Assembly: GCF_009932725.1 (NCBI RefSeq)
Contig: NZ_BLJU01000022.1
Location: 62,001-126,000, forward strand
Direction: 5' to 3'
Origin: Pseudomonas yangonensis
GTDB lineage: Bacteria > Pseudomonadota > Gammaproteobacteria > Pseudomonadales > Pseudomonadaceae
DNA length: 64,000 nucleotides
Shown here: positions 15,942 to 24,770 of the stretch, piece after piece
Numbering within the stretch: position 1 is the first letter of the stretch
How the letters are laid out: the number at the start of each line of letters is the position of its first letter
Notes under the pieces: model-generated
What the model was told of the DNA's origin: nothing
The model's database searches: none
Seen by the model: the letters and a program-made list of their open reading frames with translations, nothing else
Program-made: the position numbers and the translations under genes

Positions 15942-16124
15942 ATGAAGATTGTCGTCCAACCCTATGATCAGGGCGGCGAACGCCTGTGGCAGGTCCGCCT
16001 GGATCAGCATCGCGTGAGTTTTCGCAGCGAAGCAGAGGCGCAGCAGTTCGTCGCCAGACTGGAAGCGCGACTGCTCGCGCCACACGCCCTGCCTGACTGG
16101 CCCGAGCAACGTAAGGCGGGCTGA
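15942..16124 (+). CDS. Small conserved-looking protein, 60 aa
   Basis: Short polar protein (MKIVVQPYDQGGERLWQVRL...). The start at 15942 has an excellent GGGAGGTG 8 nt upstream, which is why the much longer in-frame extension from 15726 is rejected. The predicted layout is a beta hairpin (2-30) and a helix (31-47). I do not recognise the family. It resembles small cytosolic proteins often annotated as hypothetical next to stress genes in Pseudomonas. Confidence 0.7.
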   Translation: MKIVVQPYDQGGERLWQVRLDQHRVSFRSEAEAQQFVARLEARLLAPHALPDWPEQRKAG

Positions 16125-16142
16125 GGCTCGGCCCAGAGCCTT

Positions 16143-16200
16143 GTAGGAGCAGATTTATCCGCAATATCCGCAATGCAATCGCGAATAAATTCGCTCCTAC
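16143..16200. repeat. REP-like inverted pair, 'TTATTCGC' family
   Basis: GTAGGAGCAGATTTATCCGC faces GCGAATAAATTCGCTCCTAC. Arms and loop differ from the 'CTTCAGCCGC' family. It abuts the ttgR stop codon. Confidence 0.75.
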
Positions 16201-16832
16201 ACCGGCATCAGGCGCAGCGCCGGGCTGCGCAGCATATCCAGCACGGTGTCGACCAGTGCAGGCGCCTGTTGTGCCAGGTCGAAGTTGGGCACCAGCAACC
16301 AGTTGGCCTCGATGCCTTCCATATAGGCATGCAGGCACATGGCCGCGCGCGCGCAATCCAGGTCGCTGGGCAACTGGCCCTTGTTGACCGCATTACCCAG
16401 CGCCTTGGCGATGCGCTGATCGCACTCGATGCTCAGCGCCTGCATGCGCTCGCGCAGGCCGAGCAGCTCACCGGTGTATTCGCACTTGTAACGCAGGATG
16501 TCGTGGGTGCGATGGGTCTGCGGCTCGCAGGCCAGGCGCGTCAGTGCCTTGATCAACAATTCACGCATGCAGCCCAGCGGGTCAGGCTCGTCCTCGCTCT
16601 CGCTGGCACGCGCCAGTTCTTCGAGGGGCAGGCGCAGGCGTTCGAGCATGGCCTGAAACAGGTCTATCTTGTTCTCGAAGTGCCAGTAAATGGCGCCGCG
16701 GGTGACGCCGGCCTCCTTCGCCACTTCGGCCAGAGACGCACGGGAAACGCCTTGGGCATGGAACACCCGCTCGGCAGCATCGAGTATCTGCACCCGCGTC
16801 GCCTGCGCTTCTTCTTTAGTTCTTCTGGCCAT
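16197..16832 (-). CDS. ttgR: TetR-family repressor of multidrug efflux, TtgR-like
   Basis: Repressor of the divergent ttgABC efflux operon, 211 aa. The N-terminal HTH (residues 10-57) reads ILDAAERVFHAQGVSRASLAEVAKEAGVTRGAIYWHF, the TtgR/AcrR-type recognition helix. The C-terminal half (80-200) is the ligand-binding dimer domain of the same family (TtgR/ArpR, AcrR_C). Antibiotics and plant phenolics relieve TtgR repression. The TtgR-like operator lies in the 179-nt divergent intergenic region. Its 3' end meets a REP-like hairpin. Confidence 0.92.
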   Translation of the reverse strand: MARRTKEEAQATRVQILDAAERVFHAQGVSRASLAEVAKEAGVTRGAIYWHFENKIDLFQAMLERLRLPLEELARASESEDEPDPLGCMRELLIKALTRLACEPQTHRTHDILRYKCEYTGELLGLRERMQALSIECDQRIAKALGNAVNKGQLPSDLDCARAAMCLHAYMEGIEANWLLVPNFDLAQQAPALVDTVLDMLRSPALRLMPV

Positions 16833-16908
16833 CTGTCTACCTGATTACGCCTCTATGTAAAGCTCCGGTAAAGGAGGACGGGCGAGAGTATGCAGGCAGC
16901 TTTAGGCA

Positions 16909-16940
16909 TTTACAAACATTCACGTATGTAAGTATATTCC
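16909..16940. promoter_or_regulatory. TtgR operator over the ttgABC promoter
   Basis: TTTACA (16909-16914) and TATATT (16933-16938) are separated by 18 nt and form the promoter reading to ttgA. Between them lies the inverted repeat around ACATTCACGTATGTAAG, close to the operator sequence recalled from P. putida ttgR-ttgABC. Confidence 0.72.
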
Positions 16941-17011
16941 TGCATCGCTTTTTCCCTGCCTTCGTCCCCTTCGCCCTTTGGGCCATGATTCGATAAAAAC
17001 GAGGTTCTCAG

Positions 17012-18160
17012 ATGCACTCGAAGCCAGCCTTCGCTGTCTTGGTTTCCGCCATCGCCGTGGCAATGCTCGGTCTTACCGGTTGCCAGGAATCCAGCGCCCC
17101 CCAAACCCAGCAAACGCCCCAGGTCGGAGTGGTCACGCTCGAAGCCAAACCCTTCGCCCTGACCAGCGAAGTACCGGGCCGTACCAGCGCCTATCGCATC
17201 GCTGAAGTACGCCCGCAGGTCAACGGCATCATCCAGAAGCGCCTGTTCACCGAGGGCAGTGAGGTCAAGGCGGGTCAGCAGCTGTATCAGATCGACCCGG
17301 CCACCTACGAGGCCGCTTTCAAGAGCGCCCAGGCCACCCAGCTGTCAGCCAAGTCCCTGGCTGATCGCTACAAGCTGCTGGTCAATGACAAGGCCGTCAG
17401 CCAGCAGGCCTATGACGAAGCCCGCGCCGCCAGCCTGCAGGCCGACGCCGCGCTGGAGCAGGCGCGCATCGACCTGCGCTACACCAAGGTGCTGGCGCCG
17501 ATCAGCGGTCGTATCGGCCGTTCCGCGGTGACCGAAGGCGCACTGGTCAGCAATGGCCAGGCGGGTGCCATGGCCACCATCCAGCAACTCGATCCGATCT
17601 ATGTCGATGTCACCCAATCGAGCAAGGAGTTGCTGCGTCTGCGCCGTGACCTGGCCGAGGGACGTCTGCAGAAGGCCAGCGACAGCGCAGCCAAGGTCGC
17701 GCTGAAGCTGGAAGACGGCAGCCGCTACGCCCATGAAGGCACCCTGGAATTCTCCGAAGTCGCGGTGGACGAAAGCACCGGTTCGGTGACCCTGCGCGCC
17801 GTATTCCCCAACCCCGATCACCTGCTGCTGCCGGGCATGTTCGTGCATGCCGAGCTGCTGTCCGGGGTCAAGGAAAACGCCATCCTCGCCCCGCAGCAGG
17901 GCGTGACCCGCAACCAGCGTGGCGAGCCGACGGCAATGGTGGTGGGTGCCGACAACAAGGTCGAACTGCGCGTACTCAAGGCCGATCGCACCGCCGGCAG
18001 TGCCTGGCTGGTCGAGGATGGCCTCAAGGAAGGCGACCGCCTGATCACCGAGGGCCTGCAGTTCGTGCAGCCCGGCGCCGAGGTGAAGGCCGTGCCGGCG
18101 AGCAACGTCAAGACCGAACAGCCTGCCCAAGACGCCGAACCAGCCAGCGGCCAGGACTAA
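17012..18160 (+). CDS. ttgA: RND efflux membrane-fusion (adaptor) lipoprotein TtgA/MexA
   Basis: Periplasmic adaptor linking TtgB to TtgC, 382 aa. The lipobox LTGC lies at about residues 21-24, so it is lipid-anchored in the inner membrane. The order is lipoyl half, alpha-helical hairpin (about 95-150), lipoyl half (RYTKVLAPISGRIGRS), beta-barrel and membrane-proximal domains (to about 360), then a low-complexity tail. The start at 17012 follows GAGG. It is first of three genes (14-nt gap to ttgB, 4-nt overlap ttgB-ttgC), repressed by divergent TtgR. Confidence 0.94.
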   Translation: MHSKPAFAVLVSAIAVAMLGLTGCQESSAPQTQQTPQVGVVTLEAKPFALTSEVPGRTSAYRIAEVRPQVNGIIQKRLFTEGSEVKAGQQLYQIDPATYEAAFKSAQATQLSAKSLADRYKLLVNDKAVSQQAYDEARAASLQADAALEQARIDLRYTKVLAPISGRIGRSAVTEGALVSNGQAGAMATIQQLDPIYVDVTQSSKELLRLRRDLAEGRLQKASDSAAKVALKLEDGSRYAHEGTLEFSEVAVDESTGSVTLRAVFPNPDHLLLPGMFVHAELLSGVKENAILAPQQGVTRNQRGEPTAMVVGADNKVELRVLKADRTAGSAWLVEDGLKEGDRLITEGLQFVQPGAEVKAVPASNVKTEQPAQDAEPASGQD

Positions 18161-18174
18161 CGGAGAAGTACTGA

Positions 18175-21100
18175 ATGTCCAGATTCTTTATCGACCGGCC
18201 GATCTTCGCCTGGGTGATCGCCCTGGTGATCATGCTGGCCGGCGGCCTGTCCATCCTATCGCTGCCGATCAACCAGTACCCCAGCATCGCGCCGCCTGCC
18301 GTGTCCATCCAGGTCAGCTACCCGGGCGCTTCGGCGCAGACGGTGCAGGACACCGTGGTGCAGGTGATCGAGCAGCAGCTCAACGGCATCGACGGCCTGC
18401 GCTACGTCAGCTCGGCCAGCAACTCCGACGGCAGCATGGAAATCGTCGTGACCTTCGAGCAGGGGGTCAACCCGGATATCGCCCAGGTCCAGGTGCAGAA
18501 CAAACTGCAGCTGGCCACTCCGCTGTTGCCGCAGGAAGTTCAGCAACAGGGTATCCGCGTGACCAAGTCGGTGAAGAACTTCCTCATGGTCATCGGCGTG
18601 GTGTCGAAAGACGGCAGCATGACCCGTGAGGACCTGTCCGACTACATCGTCTCCAACCTGCAGGACCCGATCTCCCGGACCAGGGGCGTCGGCGACTTCC
18701 AGGTGTTCGGCGCGCAGTACGCCATGCGCATCTGGCTCGACCCGGCCAAGCTCAACAGCTTCCAGCTGACCCCGGTGGACGTGCGCAGCGCCATCCAGGC
18801 GCAGAACGTGCAGATTTCCTCCGGCCAGTTCGGCGGCCTGCCGGCATCGCCGGGCAACCAGCTCAACGCCACCATCATCGGCAAGACCCGTCTGCAGACC
18901 CCGGAAGAGTTCCGCAAGATCCTGCTCAAGGTGCAGGCCGACGGCTCTCAGGTGCGCCTTGGCGACGTCGCCAAGGTCGAGCTGGGCGGCGAGAACTACG
19001 CCATCAATGCGCAGTTCAACGGTCTGCCGGCCTCCGGTCTGGCGGTTCGCCTGGCCACCGGCGCCAACGCCCTGGACACCGCCAAGGCGGTGCGTGAGAC
19101 CATCTCCAACCTGGAGCCGTTCTTCCCGGCCGGCATGGAAGTAGTCTTCCCTTACGACACCACGCCGGTGATCTCGGCCTCCATCGAAGGGGTGGTGCAC
19201 ACCCTGTTCGAAGCCATCGTGCTGGTGTTCCTGGTGATGTTCCTGTTCCTGCAGAACCTGCGCGCCACCATCATCCCGACCATGGCGGTGCCGGTGGTAC
19301 TGCTCGGCACCTTCGGCGTGCTCGCCGCGTTCGGTTTTTCCATCAACACCCTGACCATGTTCGCCATGGTCCTGGCCATCGGCCTGCTGGTGGACGACGC
19401 CATCGTGGTGGTGGAGAACGTCGAACGGGTGATGCGCGAGGACGGCCTGTCGCCCAAGGAGGCGACCAAGAAATCCATGGGCCAGATCCAGGGCGCGCTG
19501 ATCGGCATCGGCCTGGTGCTCTCGGCGGTGTTCCTGCCGATGGCCTTCTTCGGCGGCTCCACCGGGGTGATCTACCGGCAGTTCTCCATCACCATCGTCT
19601 CGGCCATGGCCCTGTCGGTGCTGGTGGCGCTGATCTTCACCCCGGCGCTGTGCGCCACCCTGCTCAAGCCCATCGACAGCGATCACCACGAGGCCAAACG
19701 CGGCTTCTTCGGCTGGTTCAACCGCACCTTCGAGCGCGGCAGCAACGCCTATCAGCGCGGCGTTGCGGGCATGATCAAACGCAAGGCGCCATACCTGCTG
19801 CTGTATCTGGTGATCGTCGCCATCATGGCCTGGATGTTCACCCGCATTCCCACCGCCTTCCTCCCCGAGGAAGACCAGGGCGTGCTCTTCGCCCAGGTGC
19901 AGACGCCGTCCGGCTCCAGTGCGGAGCGTACCCAGGTGGTGGTCGACGAAATGCGTCAGTACCTGCTGGAAGACGAGGCGAGCACGGTCAAGTCGGTGTT
20001 CACCGTGACCGGCTTCAACTTCGCCGGCCGCGGCCAGAGCTCCGGTATGGCCTTCATCATGCTCAAGCCCTGGGGTGAACGTCCGGGTGAGGAGAATGGC
20101 GTGGCGGCGCTGGCGCAACGTGCGCAGATGCACTTCTTCAGCTTCCGCGACGCGATGGTGTTCGCCTTCGCTCCGCCGGCGGTGATGGAAATGGGTAACG
20201 CCACCGGCTTCAACTTCTTCCTGCAGGACCAGGCGGGCGTCGGCCATCAGGTGATGAACGAGGCGCGCGACAAGTTCCTGCAACTGGCCAACCAGCATCC
20301 GGTGCTCGACAGCGTGCGCGCCAACGGCTTGCGTGACGAGGCGCAGTACCAGTTGCTGATCGATGACGAGCGCGCCCGCGCACTCGGCCTGTCGCTGGCG
20401 GATATCAACAGCACCCTGTCGATTGCCTGGGGCGCCAGTTACGTCAACGACTTCATCGACCGCGGTCGGGTGAAGAAGGTCTATCTGCAGGGCGTGGCCG
20501 ACGCGCGCATGGCCCCGGAAGACCTGAACAAATGGTATGTACGCAACGACCAGGGTCGCATGGTGCCGTTCAGCGCCTTCGCCAGTGGCGAGTGGACCTA
20601 CGGCCCGCCCAAGCTGGCGCGCTACAACGGCGTCTCGGCAGTGGAAATTCTCGGTGCACCAGCGCCCGGCTACAGTACCGGTGATGCCATGGCCGCCGTC
20701 GAGGAAATCGCCTCGCAACTGCCACAGGGCGTCGGCTACTCCTGGACGGGTCTGTCCTACGAGGAACGCCTGGCAGGCTCGCAGACCACCGCACTGTTCG
20801 TGATTTCCGCCATCGTCGTATTCCTCTGCCTGGCAGCGCTGTACGAAAGCTGGTCGATCCCGTTCTCGGTGATGCTGGTGGTGCCGCTGGGGATCATCGG
20901 CGCGCTGCTGTTCACCGAGCTGCGCGGGCTGTCCAACGACGTGTTCTTCAAGGTCGGCCTGCTCACCACCATTGGTCTGTCGGCGCGTAACGCGATCCTT
21001 ATCGTCGAATTCGCCAAGGCCCAGTACGAACAGGGCATGACCTTCGCCGAAGCGGCCATCGAAGCCTGCCGCATGCGTCTGCGCCCGATCATCATGACGT

Positions 21101-21318
21101 CGCTGGCGTTCATGCTCGGCTGTCTGCCGCTGGCCATCGCCAGCGGTGCCGGCGCGGGCAGCAAACACGCCATCGGCACCGGCGTTATCGGCGGCATGCT
21201 CAGCGCGATGGTTCTGGCGATCTTCTGGATCCCGCTGTTCTACGTAGTGGTCTGCTCGCTGTTCGAGAAGAAGCGCCCCGAGCCGACCCGTGAAAACGAG
21301 AAGGAGGTACTGCAATGA
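18175..21318 (+). CDS. ttgB: RND multidrug efflux pump, inner-membrane transporter TtgB/MexB
   Basis: Proton-driven trimeric exporter of hydrophobic drugs and solvents, HAE1 family, 1047 aa (MexB is 1046). It opens with MSRFFIDRPIFAWVIALVIMLAGG, the typical first helix. Two large periplasmic porter loops follow TM1 and TM7. The proton-relay DD of TM4 is present in LLVDDAIVVVENVERVM near residue 407, and TM10 carries the conserved Lys region. The stop overlaps the ttgC start by 4 nt. Confidence 0.97.
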   Translation: MSRFFIDRPIFAWVIALVIMLAGGLSILSLPINQYPSIAPPAVSIQVSYPGASAQTVQDTVVQVIEQQLNGIDGLRYVSSASNSDGSMEIVVTFEQGVNPDIAQVQVQNKLQLATPLLPQEVQQQGIRVTKSVKNFLMVIGVVSKDGSMTREDLSDYIVSNLQDPISRTRGVGDFQVFGAQYAMRIWLDPAKLNSFQLTPVDVRSAIQAQNVQISSGQFGGLPASPGNQLNATIIGKTRLQTPEEFRKILLKVQADGSQVRLGDVAKVELGGENYAINAQFNGLPASGLAVRLATGANALDTAKAVRETISNLEPFFPAGMEVVFPYDTTPVISASIEGVVHTLFEAIVLVFLVMFLFLQNLRATIIPTMAVPVVLLGTFGVLAAFGFSINTLTMFAMVLAIGLLVDDAIVVVENVERVMREDGLSPKEATKKSMGQIQGALIGIGLVLSAVFLPMAFFGGSTGVIYRQFSITIVSAMALSVLVALIFTPALCATLLKPIDSDHHEAKRGFFGWFNRTFERGSNAYQRGVAGMIKRKAPYLLLYLVIVAIMAWMFTRIPTAFLPEEDQGVLFAQVQTPSGSSAERTQVVVDEMRQYLLEDEASTVKSVFTVTGFNFAGRGQSSGMAFIMLKPWGERPGEENGVAALAQRAQMHFFSFRDAMVFAFAPPAVMEMGNATGFNFFLQDQAGVGHQVMNEARDKFLQLANQHPVLDSVRANGLRDEAQYQLLIDDERARALGLSLADINSTLSIAWGASYVNDFIDRGRVKKVYLQGVADARMAPEDLNKWYVRNDQGRMVPFSAFASGEWTYGPPKLARYNGVSAVEILGAPAPGYSTGDAMAAVEEIASQLPQGVGYSWTGLSYEERLAGSQTTALFVISAIVVFLCLAALYESWSIPFSVMLVVPLGIIGALLFTELRGLSNDVFFKVGLLTTIGLSARNAILIVEFAKAQYEQGMTFAEAAIEACRMRLRPIIMTSLAFMLGCLPLAIASGAGAGSKHAIGTGVIGGMLSAMVLAIFWIPLFYVVVCSLFEKKRPEPTRENEKEVLQ

Positions 21319-22748
21319 GGCAGTCCCTGTTGTCCCTGGCCGTGGCCGCCGCTCTGCTCAGCGGCTGCAGCCTGATTCCCGACTACGAGCGCCCGGAGGC
21401 CCCGGTGGCCGCCGACTGGCCGCAGGGCGAGGCCTACGGCAGCGCCGCCAGCGAAGGCAGCCGCGCCGCGGCTGACCTGCAATGGCGCGAGTTCTTCCGT
21501 GACCCGGCGCTGCAGCAACTGGTGCAGGTAGCGCTGGAGAACAACCGCGACCTGCGCGTCGCCGCGCTGAACGTCGAAGCCTACCGTGCCCTGTACCGCA
21601 TACAGCGCGCCGACCTGCTGCCTTCGGTATCCGCCGACGGCGCCGGGACGCGCCAGCGCCTGCCGGCCGATCTGAACCAGACCGGCGAAGCTCGCACCAG
21701 CGGCCAGTACAGCGCCACGCTGGGCGTCAACGCCTGGGAGCTGGATTTCTTCGGCCGCCTGCGCAGCCTCAGCGAGCAGGCCCTGCAACAGTACCTGGCC
21801 ACCGAACAGGCGCAGCGCAGCACACAGATCAGCCTGGTGGCCAGCGTCGCCAACGCTTACCTGCAATGGCAGGCGGATCAGGCACTGCTCGAGCTGACCC
21901 AGGACACCCTGAAGACCTTCGAGGAAAGCTATCAGCTGACCCAGCGCAGCTTCGACGTCGGCGTCGCCGATGCCCTGGCCCTGAGCCAGGCACGCAGCGC
22001 GGTGGACAGCGCACGCGTCAGCCTAGCGCAGTATCAGCGCCTGGTCGCTCAGGACCGCAACGCCCTGACCCAGTTGCTCGGCACCGGTCTGCCGGCCGAT
22101 CTGCCGCAGGGCCTGGCGCTCAACGCCGAACTGCTGGAACAGGTTCCCGCCGGCCTGCCCGCCGACCTGCTGCAGCGTCGCCCCGACCTGCTGCAGGCCG
22201 AGTACCAGCTCAAGGCGGCCAACGCCAATATCGGCGCGGCGCGCGCGGCCTTCTTCCCCAGCATCAGCCTGACCGCCAATGCCGGCACCGCCAGCAGTCA
22301 GCTGTCCGGCCTGTTCGACAGCGGCTCGGGCACCTGGCTGTTCCAGCCGCAGATCAGCCTGCCGATCTTCAACGCCGGCCGCCTGCGCGCCAACCTCGAC
22401 TATGCCGAGCTGCAGAACGATATCCGCGTCGCCGAGTACGAGAAAGCCATCCAGGTGGCGTTCCAGGAAGTCGCCGACCGCCTCGCCGCGCGCACCACCT
22501 ACCGTCAGCAACTGGACGCCCAGCGCGCCCTGCTGGAAACCACCGAGACCTACTACGATCTGGCCGAGCGCCGCTACCGCACCGGCGTGGACAGCTACCT
22601 GACCCTGCTCGACGCCCAGCGCCAGCTGTTCAGCGTGCGCCAGCAGCTGATCACCGACCGCCTGGCCCAGCTCAGCAGTGAAGTCGAGCTGTACAAGGCT
22701 CTGGGTGGTGGCTGGAGCGATACGGGGAGCAACGCCCCACAAGGTTGA
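21315..22748 (+). CDS. ttgC: Outer-membrane efflux channel TtgC/OprM
   Basis: TolC-type trimeric exit duct of 477 aa. It is a lipoprotein: the signal peptide ends LLSGC (lipobox Cys about residue 17), followed by SLIPDYERPEAPVA. The two outer-membrane-factor repeats (about 60-250 and 265-460) contain the typical coiled-coil helices and the QSPLL-like hinge. The ATG overlaps the ttgB stop, and the gene is followed by a strong Rho-independent terminator at 22791-22821, so it ends the operon. Confidence 0.95.
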   Translation: MRQSLLSLAVAAALLSGCSLIPDYERPEAPVAADWPQGEAYGSAASEGSRAAADLQWREFFRDPALQQLVQVALENNRDLRVAALNVEAYRALYRIQRADLLPSVSADGAGTRQRLPADLNQTGEARTSGQYSATLGVNAWELDFFGRLRSLSEQALQQYLATEQAQRSTQISLVASVANAYLQWQADQALLELTQDTLKTFEESYQLTQRSFDVGVADALALSQARSAVDSARVSLAQYQRLVAQDRNALTQLLGTGLPADLPQGLALNAELLEQVPAGLPADLLQRRPDLLQAEYQLKAANANIGAARAAFFPSISLTANAGTASSQLSGLFDSGSGTWLFQPQISLPIFNAGRLRANLDYAELQNDIRVAEYEKAIQVAFQEVADRLAARTTYRQQLDAQRALLETTETYYDLAERRYRTGVDSYLTLLDAQRQLFSVRQQLITDRLAQLSSEVELYKALGGGWSDTGSNAPQG

Positions 22749-22790
22749 CCGCGCGTAACCCGCTTCAAGGACGACCTTACCCAACGCGCC

Positions 22791-22821
22791 GCCCCTGCAG
22801 TCTTTGCGGGGGCGTTTTTTT
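22791..22821 (+). terminator. Rho-independent terminator of ttgABC
   Basis: GCCCCTGC (22791-22798) pairs with GCGGGGGC (22806-22813) with one G-T wobble, followed by GTTTTTTT. Confidence 0.9.
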
Positions 22822-22857
22822 GTGCTTCGTATTGCTTACAGACCGAGCGTAATCCCC

Positions 22858-23230
22858 CTAGGCCTGCGGCGGCCGGGTCTTGGCTTTTGCTCTTGAAGCC
22901 CGGATCTCACAGACGACGCCCAAGCCCCCTTCAGGAGGCCGAGTGGAATCACCGTGGAAGGGGTTGAGTGACATGGATGTCGCGAGAGCCGTGATGGGCC
23001 AGGGATGGCCCTTCGTCGGTGGGCCGCATCCGGTCGTGCCCCTGGAGCGGTGATGGAGCGAGGGAACCCCGGCGCAGCCGGGGCCGTATGAACGGGTGCC
23101 CTTCTCTTTGGTTACTTTCTCTTGGGCAAGCAAGAGCTACGAAGCGCAGCGAAGTAACAGCCGCAGGCTGGCCCGAAGGGTGAGCGCAGCGAATCAAGTG
23201 ACTCGCCCGTAAGGGGCGAAACCCATCAGA
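22858..23230. repeat. Non-coding stretch resembling a dispersed intergenic repeat
   Basis: The 556-nt gap 22749-23304 holds the ttgC terminator and this stretch. It contains the block 'cccaagagaaagtaaccaaa' (minus strand of about 23106-23130), which I recall as a frequently repeated intergenic element in Pseudomonas and Xanthomonas, plus short direct palindromes (CCCGGCGCAGCCGGGG). Open frames here (such as 22858-23133 minus) have poor protein character and are not called. Only one copy is in the window, so the repeat nature is from memory. Confidence 0.55.
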
Positions 23231-23304
23231 TCCAACAACGCGCCAATGGATAGTGCCAAGTCCCACGACGACAAAGTCCGGAAAAACGCCGTGAACCGCG
23301 AATG

Positions 23305-23898
23305 TCAGCCCAACGCAGCCAGCAGCTGCGCGCAATCCTGCGCATGCAGCTCGGTCAGCTCCGGCCAGGGGTTGTCCGGCAGGTTGACCAGCACGCCGCG
23401 CGCACCCGCAGCCTGGGCACATTCCAGGTCGAAGCGGTAGTCGCCGACCATCACCAGCTCCTGCGGCTTGACCGCCCAGCGCTCGGCCAGGTGCAGCAGT
23501 CCGCCCGGATGCGGTTTGGGCGGCGCCTCATCGCGGCCAAGGATATCGGCCGTGGCGAAGCAGTCATCCAGGCCGATGGCCTGCAGGGTCAGCAGAGCCA
23601 ACGGATGGGCATTGCGGGTCAGGATACCGAGCTGGCAGCCGCGCTCGCACAGCGCGCGCACCAGGTCGATGGCGCCCGGCGCCGGGCGCGAGGCCACGGC
23701 CAGCTCGCGTTCGTGCTCCAGCAGCCAGGCATGCTTAGCCGCGGCCTCCTCTGCCGGCAGCGCGGCCAGGTGATGGAGGATGTCGTCTTCCTCAGGAATG
23801 CCCAGCGCCCGCTTGATTGCGGGGAAATCATGCACCGCCAGAGTCAGGGTGCCGTCCATGTCGAACACCCAGTGGCGCGCGTCGCGCAGTGTTCTCAC
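23305..23898 (-). CDS. HAD-superfamily hydrolase, phosphoglycolate-phosphatase-like
   Basis: Cytosolic Mg-dependent phosphatase or phosphonatase-type hydrolase, 197 aa. The HAD motifs are WVFDMDGTLT (nucleophile and acid Asp, residues 10-19), a Thr in GILTRNAHP, a Lys in APPKPHPGGLLH and the metal-binding GDYRFDLE. The start is a GTG at 23898 whose bases overlap the tesB stop (GTGA), so translation is probably coupled. It is the last gene of the run GNAT-SagB-TesB-HAD; the substrate is not predictable. Confidence 0.88.
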   Translation of the reverse strand: MRTLRDARHWVFDMDGTLTLAVHDFPAIKRALGIPEEDDILHHLAALPAEEAAAKHAWLLEHERELAVASRPAPGAIDLVRALCERGCQLGILTRNAHPLALLTLQAIGLDDCFATADILGRDEAPPKPHPGGLLHLAERWAVKPQELVMVGDYRFDLECAQAAGARGVLVNLPDNPWPELTELHAQDCAQLLAALG

Positions 23899-24764
23899 TT
23901 CCAGTCCTCACGTACGCGGGTCAGACCTTCCTGCGCGGCCGAGGCCACCAGCTCGCCCTGGCGGTTGTAGATGCTGGCGCGGGAGAAGCCGCGGGCATTG
24001 CCGGCCCAGGGGCTGTCCATGGCGTACAGCAGCCAGTCGTCCATACGCAGGTTGCGGTGGAACCACAGCGAGTGGTCGAGGCTGGCCACCTGCATGAACT
24101 TCTGGAACACCGACACGCCGTGCGGCTGCATCGAGGTGGTCAGCAGGTTGAAGTCGCTGGCGTAGGCCAGCAGGTACTTGTGCAGCTGCGGGTCATCCGG
24201 CAGCTCGCCGGCGGCGCGGAACCAAACGTACTTGACCGGCTCGCAAGGCTGCGGGGCGAAGGGGTTGATCAGGGTGACCGGGCGGATCTCGATGGGCTTG
24301 TCGCTGATCGCACGCTCGCGCATGCGCTCGGGGATCATCGGCGCCACCATGCGCGCCAGATCGGTCTCCGACTTCAGGTCCTCGGGGCCTGGCACATCCG
24401 GCATCTCGCTCTGATGGTGAAAGCCTTCCTCGTCGTACTGGAACGAGGCACTGCAGAAGAAGATCGGCTTGCCCTTCTGCACCGCGACCACGCGGCGGGT
24501 GCTGAAGCTGCCGCCATCGCGGGTGCGCTCGACCTGATAGACCACCGGCAGGCTGGCATCGCCAGGGCGCAGGAAGTAGCCGTGCATGGAGTGCACGTGA
24601 CGCGCCTCCTCGACGGTCTGGCTGGCGGCGGAAATGCATTGGCCAAGCACCTGGCCGCCGAACAGTTGGCGAAAACCGAGATCCTGGCTGCGGCCACGGA
24701 ACAGGTTTTCCTCGATCTGCTCCAGGCTGAGCAGCGCCACCAGATCATCGAGAACCTGAGTCAT
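23895..24764 (-). CDS. tesB: Acyl-CoA thioesterase II (TesB)
   Basis: Cytosolic double hot-dog thioesterase of 289 aa. The start ATG at 24764 has a strong AAGGAG at 9-10 nt. The N-terminal hot-dog (10-110) includes FGGQVLGQCISAASQTV and the active-site region HSMHGYFLRPGD; the C-terminal hot-dog (150-285) includes ASLDHSLWFHR, the conserved Asp/His of TesB. PA3942 is the likely ortholog by recalled synteny. It overlaps the HAD gene by 4 nt and follows SagB by 6 nt. Confidence 0.95.
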   Translation of the reverse strand: MTQVLDDLVALLSLEQIEENLFRGRSQDLGFRQLFGGQVLGQCISAASQTVEEARHVHSMHGYFLRPGDASLPVVYQVERTRDGGSFSTRRVVAVQKGKPIFFCSASFQYDEEGFHHQSEMPDVPGPEDLKSETDLARMVAPMIPERMRERAISDKPIEIRPVTLINPFAPQPCEPVKYVWFRAAGELPDDPQLHKYLLAYASDFNLLTTSMQPHGVSVFQKFMQVASLDHSLWFHRNLRMDDWLLYAMDSPWAGNARGFSRASIYNRQGELVASAAQEGLTRVREDWK

Positions 24765-24770
24765 GGGGTG

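Noticed and set aside
18256..21315. 1019-codon minus-strand open frame opposite ttgB
   Set aside because: Antisense shadow of a high-GC RND gene; composition is His/Arg/Gly-rich with no protein features.
22858..23133. 91-codon minus-strand open frame in the repeat region
   Set aside because: Poor protein character, and the region looks like a dispersed non-coding repeat.
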